DNA of 64,000 nucleotides from positions 62,001 through 126,000 of the forward strand of contig VXBA01001799.1 in NCBI GenBank assembly GCA_013399895.1. The letters run 5' to 3'. The position numbers and the translations under genes were made by a program. Below, piece after piece: positions 26,301-41,300 of the stretch (position 1 is its first letter; every line of letters starts with the position of its first letter). The DNA is from Serilophus lunatus. Its lineage: Eukaryota; Chordata; Aves; Passeriformes; Eurylaimidae. A model generated the notes under the pieces. That model saw only the letters and a program-made list of their open reading frames with translations. It was not told the origin of the DNA and made no database searches.

Positions 26301-29300
26301 TTAAACCATTAAGATTTGGGTTTCAATCAGATTTAACTCTTTACAGCTCTTCAGTCTTTTGGATCCCATACATGCCTACGCATGGACAATGGAAGCACAA
26401 CCCAAGTAGAAAACACTGACAGGGAAAAACAGACATCACCATCTAGACTTGGTATGGGGAGGTCTAATTTTTTATGGAAATCTCCTCTCTATCATGACTT
26501 GATAAAACTTCCCGACAAAAATTAATGTGCAGTTTGCCAGTTTTCATCTAGAGACTTGTGGGTTTACGTGGTTCTGATGTGAGCTGATGCTTACTACCAT
26601 TATTATTAGCGAGCTCAGAAGGGCCACAATTGTTTTTATTGGGTCTATATCTGTTTCATCACTGGCCAGAAATTACTCCCTGGAGTGCATCCCAAAGCAG
26701 AAATGCTGTACTAGCAACAGAAAGGAATAGTTCTTCAATACTCACTAACTTCTAAAATTATTTTTTCTCTTTTTGGTGGAGAAAACTTAGCTCTACATTT
26801 GACTATAGAAGGGCTGAGACATTTAATTTTTTCTTTAAAAGACTATTTCATTTTTGTTGCCTTTCAGCTTCCAAACCTACTAGACTATATACCTTGTCTC
26901 TGGATTTAACACTAAGGAAAAGGTACTTTCAGAGAGTGATTCACTCTTATCATAGAAAGATTTCTAAAATATCTTCGATGAATTACCATATGAAATAAAT
27001 CTGTCCATTTATATTCTACTGTGGATCTGATTTAATGATGGAGACTAGGCAACAAAGATCAGCATATATGCCAGGTGGGCTCTAATCCTAAACGGGATGA
27101 AGCACAGATAAGATGCTGAAAAAGTAAGTCCCAGAAACATTGATTAAGTAGTCTTGATAAACTTCTTTGCATTACATTTTTAACTGCCTGTCTCAGCTGA
27201 GCTCAAAGAAATTCCCCTGTGCATTTTTGTTTCAATGGGAAACTGGATCTCATTAGCTTTAAGTTATAAATTGTAAGTGATTTTAGCAGTCTCAGCCCCA
27301 TATTTTGTTCTCTTCAATTCCATTGCTAATCTTTAAGTCACACTTTTGTATTGATAAATTATAAAGGAAAATGTGGTTAAATATCATTGCCAGGTGTCTG
27401 ACAGATATTGCTAGTTAGAACTGGTTGAAAATCATAGAAAAGTGAACAATTTTTCCCTTCAAAGTATAAGAAATACATCTACTTCATTTTTTAAAATAAC
27501 AGTTTTAATGAAAAAAGAGCCTTTATCGAAAAAAGTCATAAAAGACATGCTTTTGAAAAAAGATTATTTAAAAAAATATTTTTAAATGCCCACAGAAAAA
27601 GGAGAAAATCTATTTGGAGAGAACAACTGTGGGCAATCTTTTTATACTAAATATTTCAGCCAGTTCTAACGTCAATATTTGTATCTTTGCTTTTCCAGCA
27701 AAGTGCTTAGCATCCTGGACTTGCTATTTACAAAATGAATCCTGTTAAAGTAGTGTATACAATATATATTCTGAATATGTATATAAACATATGCAGAAAT
27801 ATATATACCGAGAGCCTCATTTACCTTCCTTTGTGATGATAGGCTGGACGTTGCTTTCAATTATGTTAATTTCTGAAAATATAGAAAATGGAATATACAG
27901 TACATTCCATTCTTACAATTTCTTTATGGCAGTGATCAGTCAGATTTGATCTGCTCACAAGGGTGTGGATAAAATCATAGATGTTAATGGGTGGAGAAGT
28001 AACTCAAAAGGATGAATCTTGGTTCTAGCTACAAAAAGATGATGCATGCAAGTCTTCTGCTGACAGAATCTTCTGGCATGCTATTTACCTTTATGCCTTA
28101 TGAAACCCACTGGTCATGACACCCATGATAATGTATGGCACATAATAATAATGGTTTGTTGCAAAAGATTTACACAATTCCATGACAAATCTGAGTATTG
28201 CCCTTTTCATTAGGGAGCTGATATGGGAAACAGCATTCAGAACTATAGATAGAATATCACAGACAATATGCCCATGTTGCCCTGGGACAGACTCAAGTAT
28301 TCCTTGAACATCTCTGATAGTTATCTGATTCATATCCATTCACTGGTAGAGAAGCCCTCACTAGTAGAGGTTCCAACCTTCCCATTCCCACACTCAACTA
28401 AATCAACATGTATGACTTTCTTGATGTTCAATATTAACCTTACCTGTCTCATTTCACAGGCTTTACTTCTTGTGCTAGTCTCACTGGCCATGGGAGGTAG
28501 AATATCTCCAGTTGGAAGAGACTTATAATGGTCATCAAGTCCAACACTCTCATTGTCAAAGGACTACCCAAGACTAAACTGTATGACTAAAAGTGTTGTC
28601 CAGAAGCTCTTTGAACTCTGTAGGCTTGCTGCTGTGAGCACTTTCCTGGGGAACTTGTTCTAGTGACTGATCAGTCTCTGGGTGAAAGAACTTTTCCTAA
28701 TGTCCAGTCTGAACTTCCCTTGATGCAGCTTCATTCCATTTCTTTGTGTCCTATGATTGGTCAACAGAGAGAGACCAGTGCACCCTACTCACCTGCCCTC
28801 CTTAGGGAAGGTTCAGGTTGCAATGAGGTCACTGCTCAGCAATGAAGTCACCTCTCAGCCTTCTCTTATCCAAACTGAACAAGCCAAGAGACTTCATTCA
28901 CCCCTCCTAAGTCTTGCCCTCAAGATCTTTCACCGTCTTTTGTCATCACCCTTCTCTGGACACTGGCAGAGAAGGAACATCAATAGTTTGATGGCCTTCT
29001 TTTATTGTGGTGCCCAAGACTGCACACAGGACTCAAGGTGAGGCCACACCAGCACAGAGCAGAGTGGGACAATCGCTTCCCTTGACCAGCTGGTGATGCT
29101 TTGCCTGATGCCCCCCCCCAGGCCCTCCTGCCTTCCAGGGCACACTGCTGACTCATTTCCAACTTGTCATCAAGGTAGATTTTTCTTCCAAGATTTTTTT
29201 AACTTCAGTATATCCATTCTCAATTTTCAAAAGCCTAATGTGATGGTTTCCATTTCTACTGTGAAATGTGGGTGGAACCCCACAGAAATTTTATTGGCAA

Positions 29301-32300
29301 AATTCACATTGCCTCACAAGGCAAAGTTTCAGCAGAATCCTTGTTTCTTACAGTTTGCTTCAACAGGTTCTACTTTATATGCAGAAACTAGTTGCAAACC
29401 CTGAGAAAGACTGCAAGAGAGCAAAAAAGTTTCCTTTTTTACATTTACTCCCTGAAGAGAAAATAGTCAGAGCAATTATCTCCCACAGAAGCCTCATACT
29501 TACACATCTGAGAGACAGGTGGAACAGATATACTCTGTCCCTTGGAAGCATTTGTGAAATAGAAAGAACCTCAGTGCACAGTTTGGTCCATGCTGTGTCT
29601 TGGAGAATGAGTACAGTACAGTGCTAAGCCTTGGAAAGGCAGACAGTAAAACTCTGCTATACACCAAGCACGGAACCTTGGCTAAAAACTGAAAAACAAT
29701 CTTTTCCATATGTACCTTGCCATAACCCAAAGAGTTGGAACAGCTTATTTCAGAGTTACTTTCCAGTCACACATCTGGAAAGGGAAAATAATATGTACAG
29801 TAGCACAACAGCCAGAAACATTCTACTTTGAATCTTTCTCTTCCTTTGTTTAACCAGCATATTTTACTTTCCCAGAAACTGCTTTCCTTTTGACTGAAAA
29901 GGAGACGTACAACTCCAAATTGGAATTGGCAACATTTAAAAAGAATTCTTAAACTCATTTGGAAGTATTTAAAATTAACTTACTGTAAAATGTCAGTGGA
30001 ATCTCTTTGAAGGTACTGTCACGAACAAACTATAAAAAACAGAAGAGCAAATGTAAAATTTAAAAGAAGTAGCACTTGCCTTATAGTGTCCTAGTGTGTA
30101 TGGATAGGATTTACTGTTTCATTGACCTAAAAAGTTAGGTGGTGAAATTTGTCTGGGTTCTCTCATTCATTGTTGAGGGAAAATGTAATCTCAAGGGGAT
30201 AGCTGAGATAAATAAGAATGCCTACTTTTTTTTCACAAGCAATTGATATTGATGGCTTTAGCAACGTAAGAATTTGGCCATTCAATGTACTTTTTAAAGA
30301 GGGATCACCTCAAGGATTTAGAAGTGATTTATTTTTCAAGACTGACAAAGTGTACCTGAACCAAAGAACAGATTCAGAGTTGTCTAAATGCAAATATTCT
30401 ACAATTATTTTGTACTGAAAAACATAAATTCAAACTATTGAATGCAGGGTATCATTCATGATTATATTTGGGTAATTGGGAGCTATTGAATGTATTTGCT
30501 GAAGAAAGAAGAGAGCAGAGAATTACTTATGAATTATACTGTATGCAGTTTCCCAGATCCTGTCACAAAGATAAAAGGATAATTACTGAAAGAGTACCTT
30601 AATTTGAATGTATTTAATCAATTTCTTCAGGATTGTGAGCAGCTGATCATTTCCAACAGGCAGATCTGACAAAAGAAATAGGCATGTAAGGGAAAATATA
30701 GAACTGTGTGCATTTAATTTCATTTAGAGTGATCAGGAGATGTGATTACTCTTGAACACTCACACAACCTTGTACTTGTATCCATATACTCTTCCATATC
30801 AGTGGAAAAGGTAGCTATAGCTAGTCTTGTCTTCCATCCACTTCACTTCCATAGAATTTTAAAAAAATTGCCATAGATTCAAGCACTGTTCTCCCACAAA
30901 ATGAGCAGTGAGGTAAATTTTCTGCTTTATATTTTGCATAAGAATTGTATCTTCAAATTAAATAACTTTCTAAAGTTGTTGCAGCTCATAATATGTAAAC
31001 AGATTTAAGAGAATGTATATAAATTCCATGAAATAATACTCACCTGCTGGATATAGGAGTTTGTCAATTACATGAATGACACCATTCGTTGCCATGAGAT
31101 CGGATTCTCTTGATTTCAGTTCATTAACCAGAAGAGTATCATTCACCTGGTAAAGGACCAAAAGAGAACCCAAGTTACCAGAGACATTGATGAACCCTCG
31201 AACACTACTATAACATTTGGAGAAATGCATCACTCTCTGTAACATGGATACATATAGAATATCAAATCCCTGTTACAAGGCTGTAGCAGGGAGACTTTTT
31301 CTATGCTTAACTGTTTTCAAGTAGAGTTTCCCTCCTTGGATGGTTTTCAGAATATTTGTCACACCAGGCTCAAAGCCACTTCCAATGAAAACTCCTTGTG
31401 TCAAGTGGTAAAGAAGTATATTCCTGAGAGCATTTTTGTCTCCTATATAAAAAGAAAAAAATAAATTAAATGGTAGGGGATAGTTCTTTCTTGAAATTCT
31501 AAGGATTCACATAGGCTCGAGCTAGAATTACACATAATATAAATGAAAATACCATAAAGTTAAATAATTTGAATCTGTTAAAATTATGATAAAAGGAAAT
31601 GACCCAATCATATGACAAGAAGGCACTCAGAACATAATCATGAAAATCTTACAAAAAAAAAAAAAGTGGTCAGTGCGGCAGTCAGCAGTGCTAGTTTTGC
31701 CTGTTCTTACAGACAGCAGATACAGCTTGGAGAAGTTGAGAATTTTGAACATTCTAAATTTAATATTGTCATTATATGCTGACATAGATTGCTATTACGT
31801 GTTTTAGCCTTGATGAAACTGCAATGGAAATTCTGTCTGGTCATATTTTTTTTCTTAATGTCTTTCAGAGAACATTTTTGTTTTTTTCTGTCTTGCTCTA
31901 ATCACTGATATTACTGCAACTGACTACTGATATGCAATTGAATGATCTCTTTCTTCCAAGTAAAATTAGCGCTGAAATTTTGTGACTGAACTGTTCATAG
32001 ATAACATCAAGCTACATGCAAAGCCTAAACATGGCCACTCCAAAGATATTTTCACAAACTATCAGACTACCTTTGTTCTATGATACAATGGCTACTGGTT
32101 ACCTTTAGTTCATAAAGTTTGCGAAGCTTGTAAAATAATCTTTGTCTTTCTTACAGATAAGAAAAGCTTTTCTTTATATCCCTCAAAAAATATATTTTAA
32201 GGTTTAGTTTTCATGGAGAAAGCAATGTAATACTTTAAAAGAGAGCCAAGACTGAAGTCTAGAAAATAATTTGACAAAAAAAATAAACATCCTGCTGAAG

Positions 32301-35300
32301 AAAAACAAAAAAAGAAGGCTAAGGAAAGTATGTAGAAACTGAGTCACAGAGACAGGAAAAGATGGTACATAAATCCTCTTGAAAGGCAGAATGGCAAATA
32401 TAATTTTATCTACATAATTAGTCCAAAATAGCATTGGCCTTGACTACAACCACAAGTAGTAAAGTGAAGACACAAATAATAGACCTCATAAACTCAATCT
32501 TAGTTAATAAAACAACTGCATAGTAACATACAAACAGAACAACCATATTTGTCCAGTTACTTCAGTTCCCAGACTTGAGAAAAGCTTAATTTTCATTTAT
32601 AGCTGCCTAATGAGAGTCACTCAGGCTATCTGTTAATTTACTGTTAGCCACTAAAGACACATCACACTAGAAGGCAACTCAGACTACTATCATAATTTTA
32701 AATGCCTGGAGAGATAATTCAGATTCCTGGTGCCTCATAATGAGTTAAAGATGGGAAAGATTGGGGTTGCTCATTATCAATGTCCTGAGCTGGAGTCTTC
32801 CAAGCCATTAAGAGATCATAGGGTTTAGCTTTATTTCTTTGAACATTGATGTGAGAAGTGCAGGAATGGAAAATGTGACTGACTTAGGGATGTTACAATC
32901 ACTCCTCCTGCACTTGTGTATGGGCCACATTCACATTACTTTCAGGTAGGCTAAAATTATTTTTAGTGCTGTGGCCAGAGTTTACTCCTCCAATGGGAAA
33001 TTCTGCAAGAGATTTGAAGTATTCACTGTGCAGTTCTTCCCTTATGAAAATAAGGCATGACATTAAATAAACTAGTTTTAAATCTTGTGAAAAATCTGTA
33101 TCATTACAGAGTTTAGAAGTGTCAGATGGAAAGAAATTACTGGCGTGTAGCAGAAGTTATTCAATATTTAACTTGGAGAGTACAGGTGCTGTCGAGATCA
33201 TTGAGTGAAAACAAAGGAAGATAACAAAAGTCAATACTAAATACTTTTTAGTGCAATGGTTACAAATAGAAATGTGATAGAACAGAATTTTCAGTTTAAA
33301 AAAGCTATTAACAAAGTTGAATGATGAAAAGTTGAAGGTAATAAAATGAATGAAGATTTTAACTTAGAAAGCAGTAACATGGAATAAGATATTAAGCAGG
33401 GACATTTAAATTCAAATTCAGGTTGGATGCTTCTTTCCCGAAAGATATTTTCTCTATCCCCCCAAGAAGGAAACAATTTAAGAAAATTCTATGATCTGCT
33501 CTATGTAAAAGGTAAACTGTGTCATCAGACAGATTCTGTGTAAGAAATGCACAGCCTCTTTTCCAATCAATTTTACCTTTGCTCATAATTATAGTTTTCT
33601 TATGTTACTTACTTATCAATATATCCTTTTCATCATCAGTCAAACCTTTAAAGGCATCATTAGTTGGAACAAACAGAGTCCATTCTCCAGGCTGTGATAG
33701 AACATCATCTAAATCTGCAGCTTTCACCAGACTGAGGAAAACACTGTTTACGACAAAAAGACAAAGCACAAATAGATTTTTGTTTTAATGTATTAACTAA
33801 ATTTGAGTCCAGGTACTCAGTTCCCTCATTTTTTGATAGAGTATTTATTAATCTTCAAACACTTTAAATATTTCCCAGAAATGGAGATAGTGGAGGAGGA
33901 AAATGAAAAAAAAAAAATAAAGAGAGAGTCTTAAGTGTAACAGATAGAGGAAAAACGCTTTTGGAAAAAAAAATATAATACTGGCAGCCTGGATCACAGC
34001 AGGATTCATTAAATAAAAGCTTTACAGATCAAAGAGATGAAAGGAGGATGCAAAGCTTAGTTGCTTTCTCTGGGAATATTAAGATCTTTGCAGTAAAAGA
34101 ACAAAACTATGTACTAGAAAGGTGTGCAATCATGCTGCACCTGTATGGAATTGTACCATTCATTAATTAAAACTCCAGGCTCCTTTGCATCTGTAGCTCT
34201 GGACGTATCATTCAATTCCTTTTTTCCCCTTACCTCATTCTGGTGTCTTGCTGACTCCTATGTGAAAAAAGCAACTGTTCTAGCTTAAGTGTAGGAGCCT
34301 TTTCAGCATAGAGCTGAAGGACTACACCTTTTCTTTCACCCACATTTTCCCCCCTTTGAGTAGGCAATAAGCCCTTCCCTGCCCTCCTTGTCCACCAAAA
34401 TTCCACAACTTACAAACTCAGCCTACATATTTTTCTCAGGCCAGCTGTGCTGTATATACAGTTAACCTCTGCAGGAAATTCTTAGTGCTGTCAAAACTGC
34501 TACTCACCTAAAACGCTTATCATTTCTTAGCATTTCATGCAATGTCTTTTCTGCTGGATTGATGATCTGTCTGAAGATGTGAATAAAACCATTTCTTCCT
34601 TCTTTACTTCCTCTGATCATGCATGAATTTTCAATACATACAGCCTTATTGAAAGAGATACAAGTGTAGCTATTTACACAATGTTAAAAAATAACATTTG
34701 TATGTATTTCACACAGTCAAGTGTGTTCTTGCCAGGAAGTTTGGTGTTGCTTGAAAAAGCAAAAGTAGCAAAATCTAGAATAAAATAACATGGTGCAAAT
34801 ATTTTGGAACTTGAATTTTGTTTCAATTGAGAATGCACTTGATTAGCTCAAAAACCTAGCTTTAAACATTTGTAATCAGTGGAGTGTCAAATCTGAAACC
34901 TTGATCCATTTTTTTCTGAAGAGTTTTCGATGAAATAAAAGTTCTGTTCAAAAAAGTTCAGATTTTTTTTTTTCCTATCTTAAAAGCTCAAAGATTTTTT
35001 TTTGCTAGATAGTTATAATAGTGAATTTTAGAGTTTAATTCATCTTTGCCTTTTATTGACTCTCCATTTACATAGTTGGGATATACATTGTTAGAAAGCC
35101 CCGTTCACTTACTGTGCGATATACAAAGACTCTAAGTAGTTTTCCTCCAATTGTTTCCAGCTCTTGTCCATTGTACAGTTCATTGAGCCCAATTTTCACT
35201 TTTATAATGTGATTCTGCAGGATTGTTCTAAGAAGACGTTGATCCAGCCTTAAGGTTTCATCTAGAAAGCCATTTAGATATTAATATACAGTAATCCATT

Positions 35301-38300
35301 TAGTGAATTTTCATTCAAATGAAGTTCAGACTATGGGAAAACAGAGTGAGTTAACACTTAAATTCTTTGTGTGAAGGCAAGATGCCATTGTGGTCATTTC
35401 TGCAAAAATACAAACACCTCTTTAATAGTATATTTGTATCAGTTTATCTCTGTTTTTAAAATATTGGAAAATACTTACTGTCTTGTATGTCCTGGTTTTT
35501 GCTGGGATAGGATTATTTTTCCTCCTAGTAGATCCTACAGTGCTGTGTTTTGGATTTAGTGTGAAAACAATGTTGGTAATACTTTGATGTTTTAGTTGTT
35601 GCTACGTAGTGCTTACCATAAGAAAATGGCGTCTTATGCTCTAACAGTGAACAAGTGCACAAGAACCTAGAGGGAGAATATCCAGGACAGATGACCCTAA
35701 CTATCCAAGGGGATATTCCATACCATAGAAAGTCATGCCTAGTATAAAGTGGGGAGAGCTGCCCAGCAGGGGCCAGTCACTGAGTGGGCATCAGTCAGCA
35801 GGTGGTGAGCAATTGTATCATGCATCACTTGTTTCTCTTGGGTTTTAATTATCTATTCTTTTTATTACTATTATCATTGCTATTATTATTATTATTTTGC
35901 TTTGTGACATTTACTAAATTGTTCTTTTCTCAACCTATGAGATTAGTTTTTTTAACTCTCCTCTCCATCCCAGCTGGGGGGAGAGGGGAACTGATGGAGT
36001 GGCTGTGTGAAATTTTCTTGAGAATAAGTTGTGAATCTAATGGAAGTAATGCAAAGATTATGGGACTGGCAGTTCATTAGTATCTTTCCTTCTCACAATC
36101 CTTCTGTGCATATTTTGTATCTTATTTCAGTGATACTATTTCCATTAGCAAATGATATGACTGAAAACAAACTGCGCAGTCTGGTTATTAGGTTTGCTTT
36201 GACTTTCTACATGGGAAGTAATTTGAAAGATGAAGTATTTCTGTTTGGCTTTGGCACTCTTTTTATGAGACAGAACAAGTATTGGGAGTGATTTGGGAAA
36301 AACTACTAGAGTAGGATAAATTCCTGTTTATTTTGAAAATCTTTTAGTGCTACTAACCTGAGAAAGCACCATTCAGGGGTGCCAGGAGAGTGTATTGGCC
36401 TTCTGGTTTTAGAGATGATGCCAGACCCAGCTGTGCCACCAGGTCAGTAAAAGTAGTCTGCTGGGCACCCCCAAGTTCGATGACTTGTTTGGCTGCAAAT
36501 AAAGGAATAATAAAAGGTATTTTAACATACAATTTCTTCCTATTTCTATTCATGACTTGGGTTCTCCATGCTTTTCCATAACTATATATCTGAAGGAATC
36601 TAGGCAAGAGTGTAAGAAGTTTTTCATACACATCACTGACCAGAATCAGGAATTAGCACTTGATCAATGAGATGGATAACACCATTGCTTGTCACAATAT
36701 CTTTGCGTTTCACCATTTTCACTCCATTCACAGTCAGGCTTTCACCATCACAACCAACTTCAACAGATTTTCCTTCTAGGGTTTCATAGACAGCTCCACC
36801 TGTGATGGCTTCAGAGCACTGAAGAGTATTTAATACATGAAACTTCACCAGAGCTGCAAAGAAAAGAGCATGAAGTTTATAGATGAAAATGTTCGGATAC
36901 ATACTTATATACATATAATTCACATATATGTGGGATAAATTATTACTTCTATAGTATTTTTAATAGTGTATTAGCTTAACTAGTACATTTTTACTCATTT
37001 TAAGTTATTGACACTACACCACAGGCCTCTAAACAACATTTATGGTCAAAAAATATTTGGCATTTCTTGTATTATGAAAAATGTACTAGTTATGCTGCAA
37101 TCAACATGTAGCAGAATGATGACTGCAGATGATGTACTCCAAAATGACCTAAGAGTACAGAACTCCATAGTGGTGCAAAGGTGTGAAAGAATGCCACATT
37201 CAGATAGCCCTGAATTTCTAAAGGCAGGAATGTCTGTCAGAACCATGTAGTTTAATTATTAGAAGCATTTATATGCTGATATTTTCATGGTTCCCATTAA
37301 ACTGTTTTGGAAACAAAGTTTCAGTGACTTTGAATTCTTAGGCAACTGGAAAAATGAGACAGAAGAAATTATTCTTCTTGAAGTAGAGGTGCTTGATTTC
37401 AGAGCTGTAATTTCTATCTCCTGGTCTGCTCATCTGTATTTCTTATTTGCAAAAAAAGTTACATACCTTCAGAAGCCACCTTATCAGTCATGATCCTTTC
37501 CAGAACTCCCCTTGGAAGTCTCTCAAATGCTTCATTAGTAGGAGCAAAGAGTGTATAATGACCAGGCCTGCCAAGAATATCCATGACATCCGATGTAATG
37601 GCAGCAGCCTAAAAAATAATTGTTTCTTTTAATGTTGATTGTTTAAAATATTACCAAAATGAATTATCTACCTAGTTTCACATCATGCCCACAGGCATTT
37701 TAATGGTAGACCATCGGTCTTATAGAAAGATGAAAAACTGAATAGACAGAGAGGGTTTCTTTTTCAAGTGAAGACTAGAAAAGATTGACTTTTATATTAA
37801 TTATTTTTAAAGGAATTAAATGTCGTAGTTGCCTGTAACAGTCATGGGCTGTATTTGAGGGATTCAGAAGGTTTTGCCAACCTTTGTGCCTCTGCATTTA
37901 AAATTCCTTTATGTGTTTATTGTGATGGAGAATGGAAAAGACAATAGTTATTTGCAAACCAGTGGCAAATTTTTTTAAACATACATTATGTAATCCCATT
38001 TCACTTCACAGATATATCTTCCAGAAGAAGGAAAAGTTAGAACTTGGCCAGAAAAAATCATACCTCCTCTCTTCAAGAAAAATCTTTTCTAATTGCATCT
38101 ACTGATGCTCTGAAACTTGCTAGGAGACAGATTTTGGAATTTATTTGGTGTTTTTACCAATTTTGTCATCTTGAAATTATTAATTATAATTATATAATAT
38201 ATAATTATAATGTATATAATATTATAATATATATTATATTATAAATTATATTAACATACTTTGCCTTTTTACATAGCTAGATCTACAATATTAGCTGGAG

Positions 38301-41300
38301 TTCTTAACTTATTTATCTTTCTTACTGAACTAACCTTTCTTATTTCTGGGTATCATAAACACATAGTAAAGGAATAAGAAAAAACAACAAAATAAACCTT
38401 GAAAAACAGAAAAGAGCTTTTATGTATGTTCACTTACTCTAAGAGATGAAAGATCATCCTCAACTTCAAGGAAGTCTTGAATGGTATTTCCAACTGCTGT
38501 CAGGACACGATCAATAACATGAACAACACCATTGGTAGCAATTTGGTTGCCGTGGATGATCCTGGCACAGTTAACAGTAACTACCTGTATTTGAAGGAGC
38601 AAGAAGAACATTAAGCATTAATCCGATCATAAACTTGAGTCTCACAAACTATCAGTGTATGTACTGTACATACATTTTTCTCATTTGGTCTTTGATTTCT
38701 AAACAGTAAATAGCAAATATTTATTCACTCTTTTTAGTGATTAGTTGTACACATCAGCCAAAATTTCTTTAAGAAAAAAAATTATTTATTTTTGTGACAA
38801 CTGACTTTCTAGATGTTAATATTTGTATAACATATCTTCTTAGCTATATAAGGAAATAAAGGAAATAAAGGCTGTAATGGAATAAATATATTAGGAGGAA
38901 AAAAGAGAATAGACTTACCCCATTAGGATAATGGTTAATAAGCAATTTCTGGCCATTGTACATGGACACCAGAGTCATGCCATTCTTAAGATCTTTTGTC
39001 AACATGCGCTTATTTACCATGTGGTGGTGGAGAGCATTATACAGTTCAATATTTACATTGTCAACCAAATTCCTGTGAATTTCCTGAAGAAGAAAGGAAT
39101 TTAATTAATTAGAAACTTCAAAACATTCTTCCACTCAGAAAGATGTACATGTTTTTTTTATCTTAATATTCAACATATCTTAGGAATCATGACCTTGAGA
39201 CTTAAATGATCCTTCAGTTTGATTTGCTCACAAATGGAATACAAGAGCTTTATCAGAGCAGATAAGTGATTGAAGGAGCTTTGTTTCAATATTTATTTAA
39301 CTAAAGCTATCACTAAACGAAGGACAGTAGAATCACTAACAATGTACCACTATACATCATGCAGCTGCTGGACTTCCTTAAAAGTTTCCCCACAACTATG
39401 TTAACAGGAACAATATTAGTATTTGTCATGCAAGTGCTTAAATGGGAGGCAATTATGGTTGCCTAGTATTCGTGAAAATAAACTCAGCCTCTCTAGCTTC
39501 AGAAATGTATGTTAAATATGCAAATTATTTCATTATAACATGGACAATGTCCTTTTATGTCTAAAATATCAATATTGTTTCTAGTCTACTTTAGAATACA
39601 GCAGCTGTTTCAGCTAAAATGTTAGTTGAAACAGAAACTTATTTAAACTCATGCATCTGCATGCACACGCACACACACAGAGTCTTACTGAATTTAATTC
39701 TTCCCAGGCTTCGTTGCTTGGTGCAAAGAAAGTGAATGATCCTCGTCCCTCAATCTCTTCTCTCAGTTTTGATATGTCAGAATACCGCTGCGTGGAGGTA
39801 GCTCCCACGATACCAAGTGTACCATATACATGATCAATAGGAGCAACTGAAATAAAAATGAGATAAGGAGACCATAAACTCTTCAGTCATCCATTTCCTC
39901 AAAATCAAATTTCCTTTGTTTCTTTTGGTTGGACAACTATTCTGAAACTGTTTAAATCCATATTAAACAATGTTCTTGGATTAAAAATTCCATTGTTAAC
40001 ATACTCAAAACTCATGCAGACACATCTGCTTTTTATTACTTTATTTAATGTAACTTAATGAAAAATTTGATCTAACAATACCAAATATTGTCAGGTTTTC
40101 TTTTTGTACTGTCATCTTTTGTACTAGCCCAACATGAAATGGGAGGTTGTCTCTTGAACATAGGAGTACATTCCAGCTGTAATCACAAAATTTTCAATGG
40201 TGAGGGTCTCATTTGTTCATGATGGACCAGAATTCATCTTGTGAAGCCTTTTGGTTTTCTTCCAGTGTCTGGTTTGTGCATATATTGATTCAACCAAAGA
40301 GTAAGAATGGCCATAGTGTCACAGTCAAAACACTGATACTTAAGAACAGTATTCATCTCTCCTAATTTTAGGCATCCAGAAGTGAGACATTTACATGCAA
40401 TCTAGTTGTTCTTCGTTCTTTTTATGTTATGGAGAGGAATAGTCACTTCTAGAGTTTGTCTGACCTCATCCGAATGTAAACATCTGAAGAGAGATCAATT
40501 TATCTAAACAAACTGGACTCTGCATTACTGAATGTAAAAGGATTCGTTTGGGTATAGGGATCAAAGTTGTGAAATATATTCCTTCTCATATTTGCTGCTG
40601 AAATTAATTTGATTTATGCGAAACAGAATAGCAAAAACAGGAGAAATCAAGTATTCCTGTCTTCGTTTTCACACCTTCTTACTTAAAGCCTATAAGACCC
40701 TAAGTAAATTAGACTGAAGACTGTTCATGAGAAGGAATAAAAAGAATTTAAATACGCCACACCTAATATCCTGGTTTTCTGATCTCACTGGTATGCTTTA
40801 GAGTATTCTGAGGTGTGGTGGAAATAGGAATGGAACTTCTTCTTTGGCAGCTGTGGGAACTGAAGTCACTATCACTCCTTATCAATCCAGAATCTGGAAG
40901 AAGCTGGGAAATTCATCCTAAACTGAATGATCAAATTCAGTGCTGGCTAATTTTTAACTGTATTTGCTATATGCAAATTAAAGTGTCTATTCTCAGGAAG
41001 CAATTCTTAAAAAAAGAGGTAATCATTTCTCAAGATGAACACCTTTGAAAATCTCTGGTGCTGTAATGCTTCCCATATAATGACTTATTCACATGAAAAT
41101 AAGCTTGTACCTGCAGGACATCCTCTCATACCATCCATCTTCATATAGCCAGGACAGCACTCATATAAGACAGTTCTGTGGGATACAGAAAAAAGCTAAA
41201 TGAAATAATACACAAAAGAAGTGCATACTAGTTCCAGATAAGTCTAATTTTTCTTTTTTATTATGAATTTTTCATTGCAAAGTACATAGCCTTCATATAA

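Noticed and set aside
30970..39808. The many short minus-strand open frames in this span as separate small genes
   Set aside because: Each is a POSTN exon read on into flanking intron sequence.
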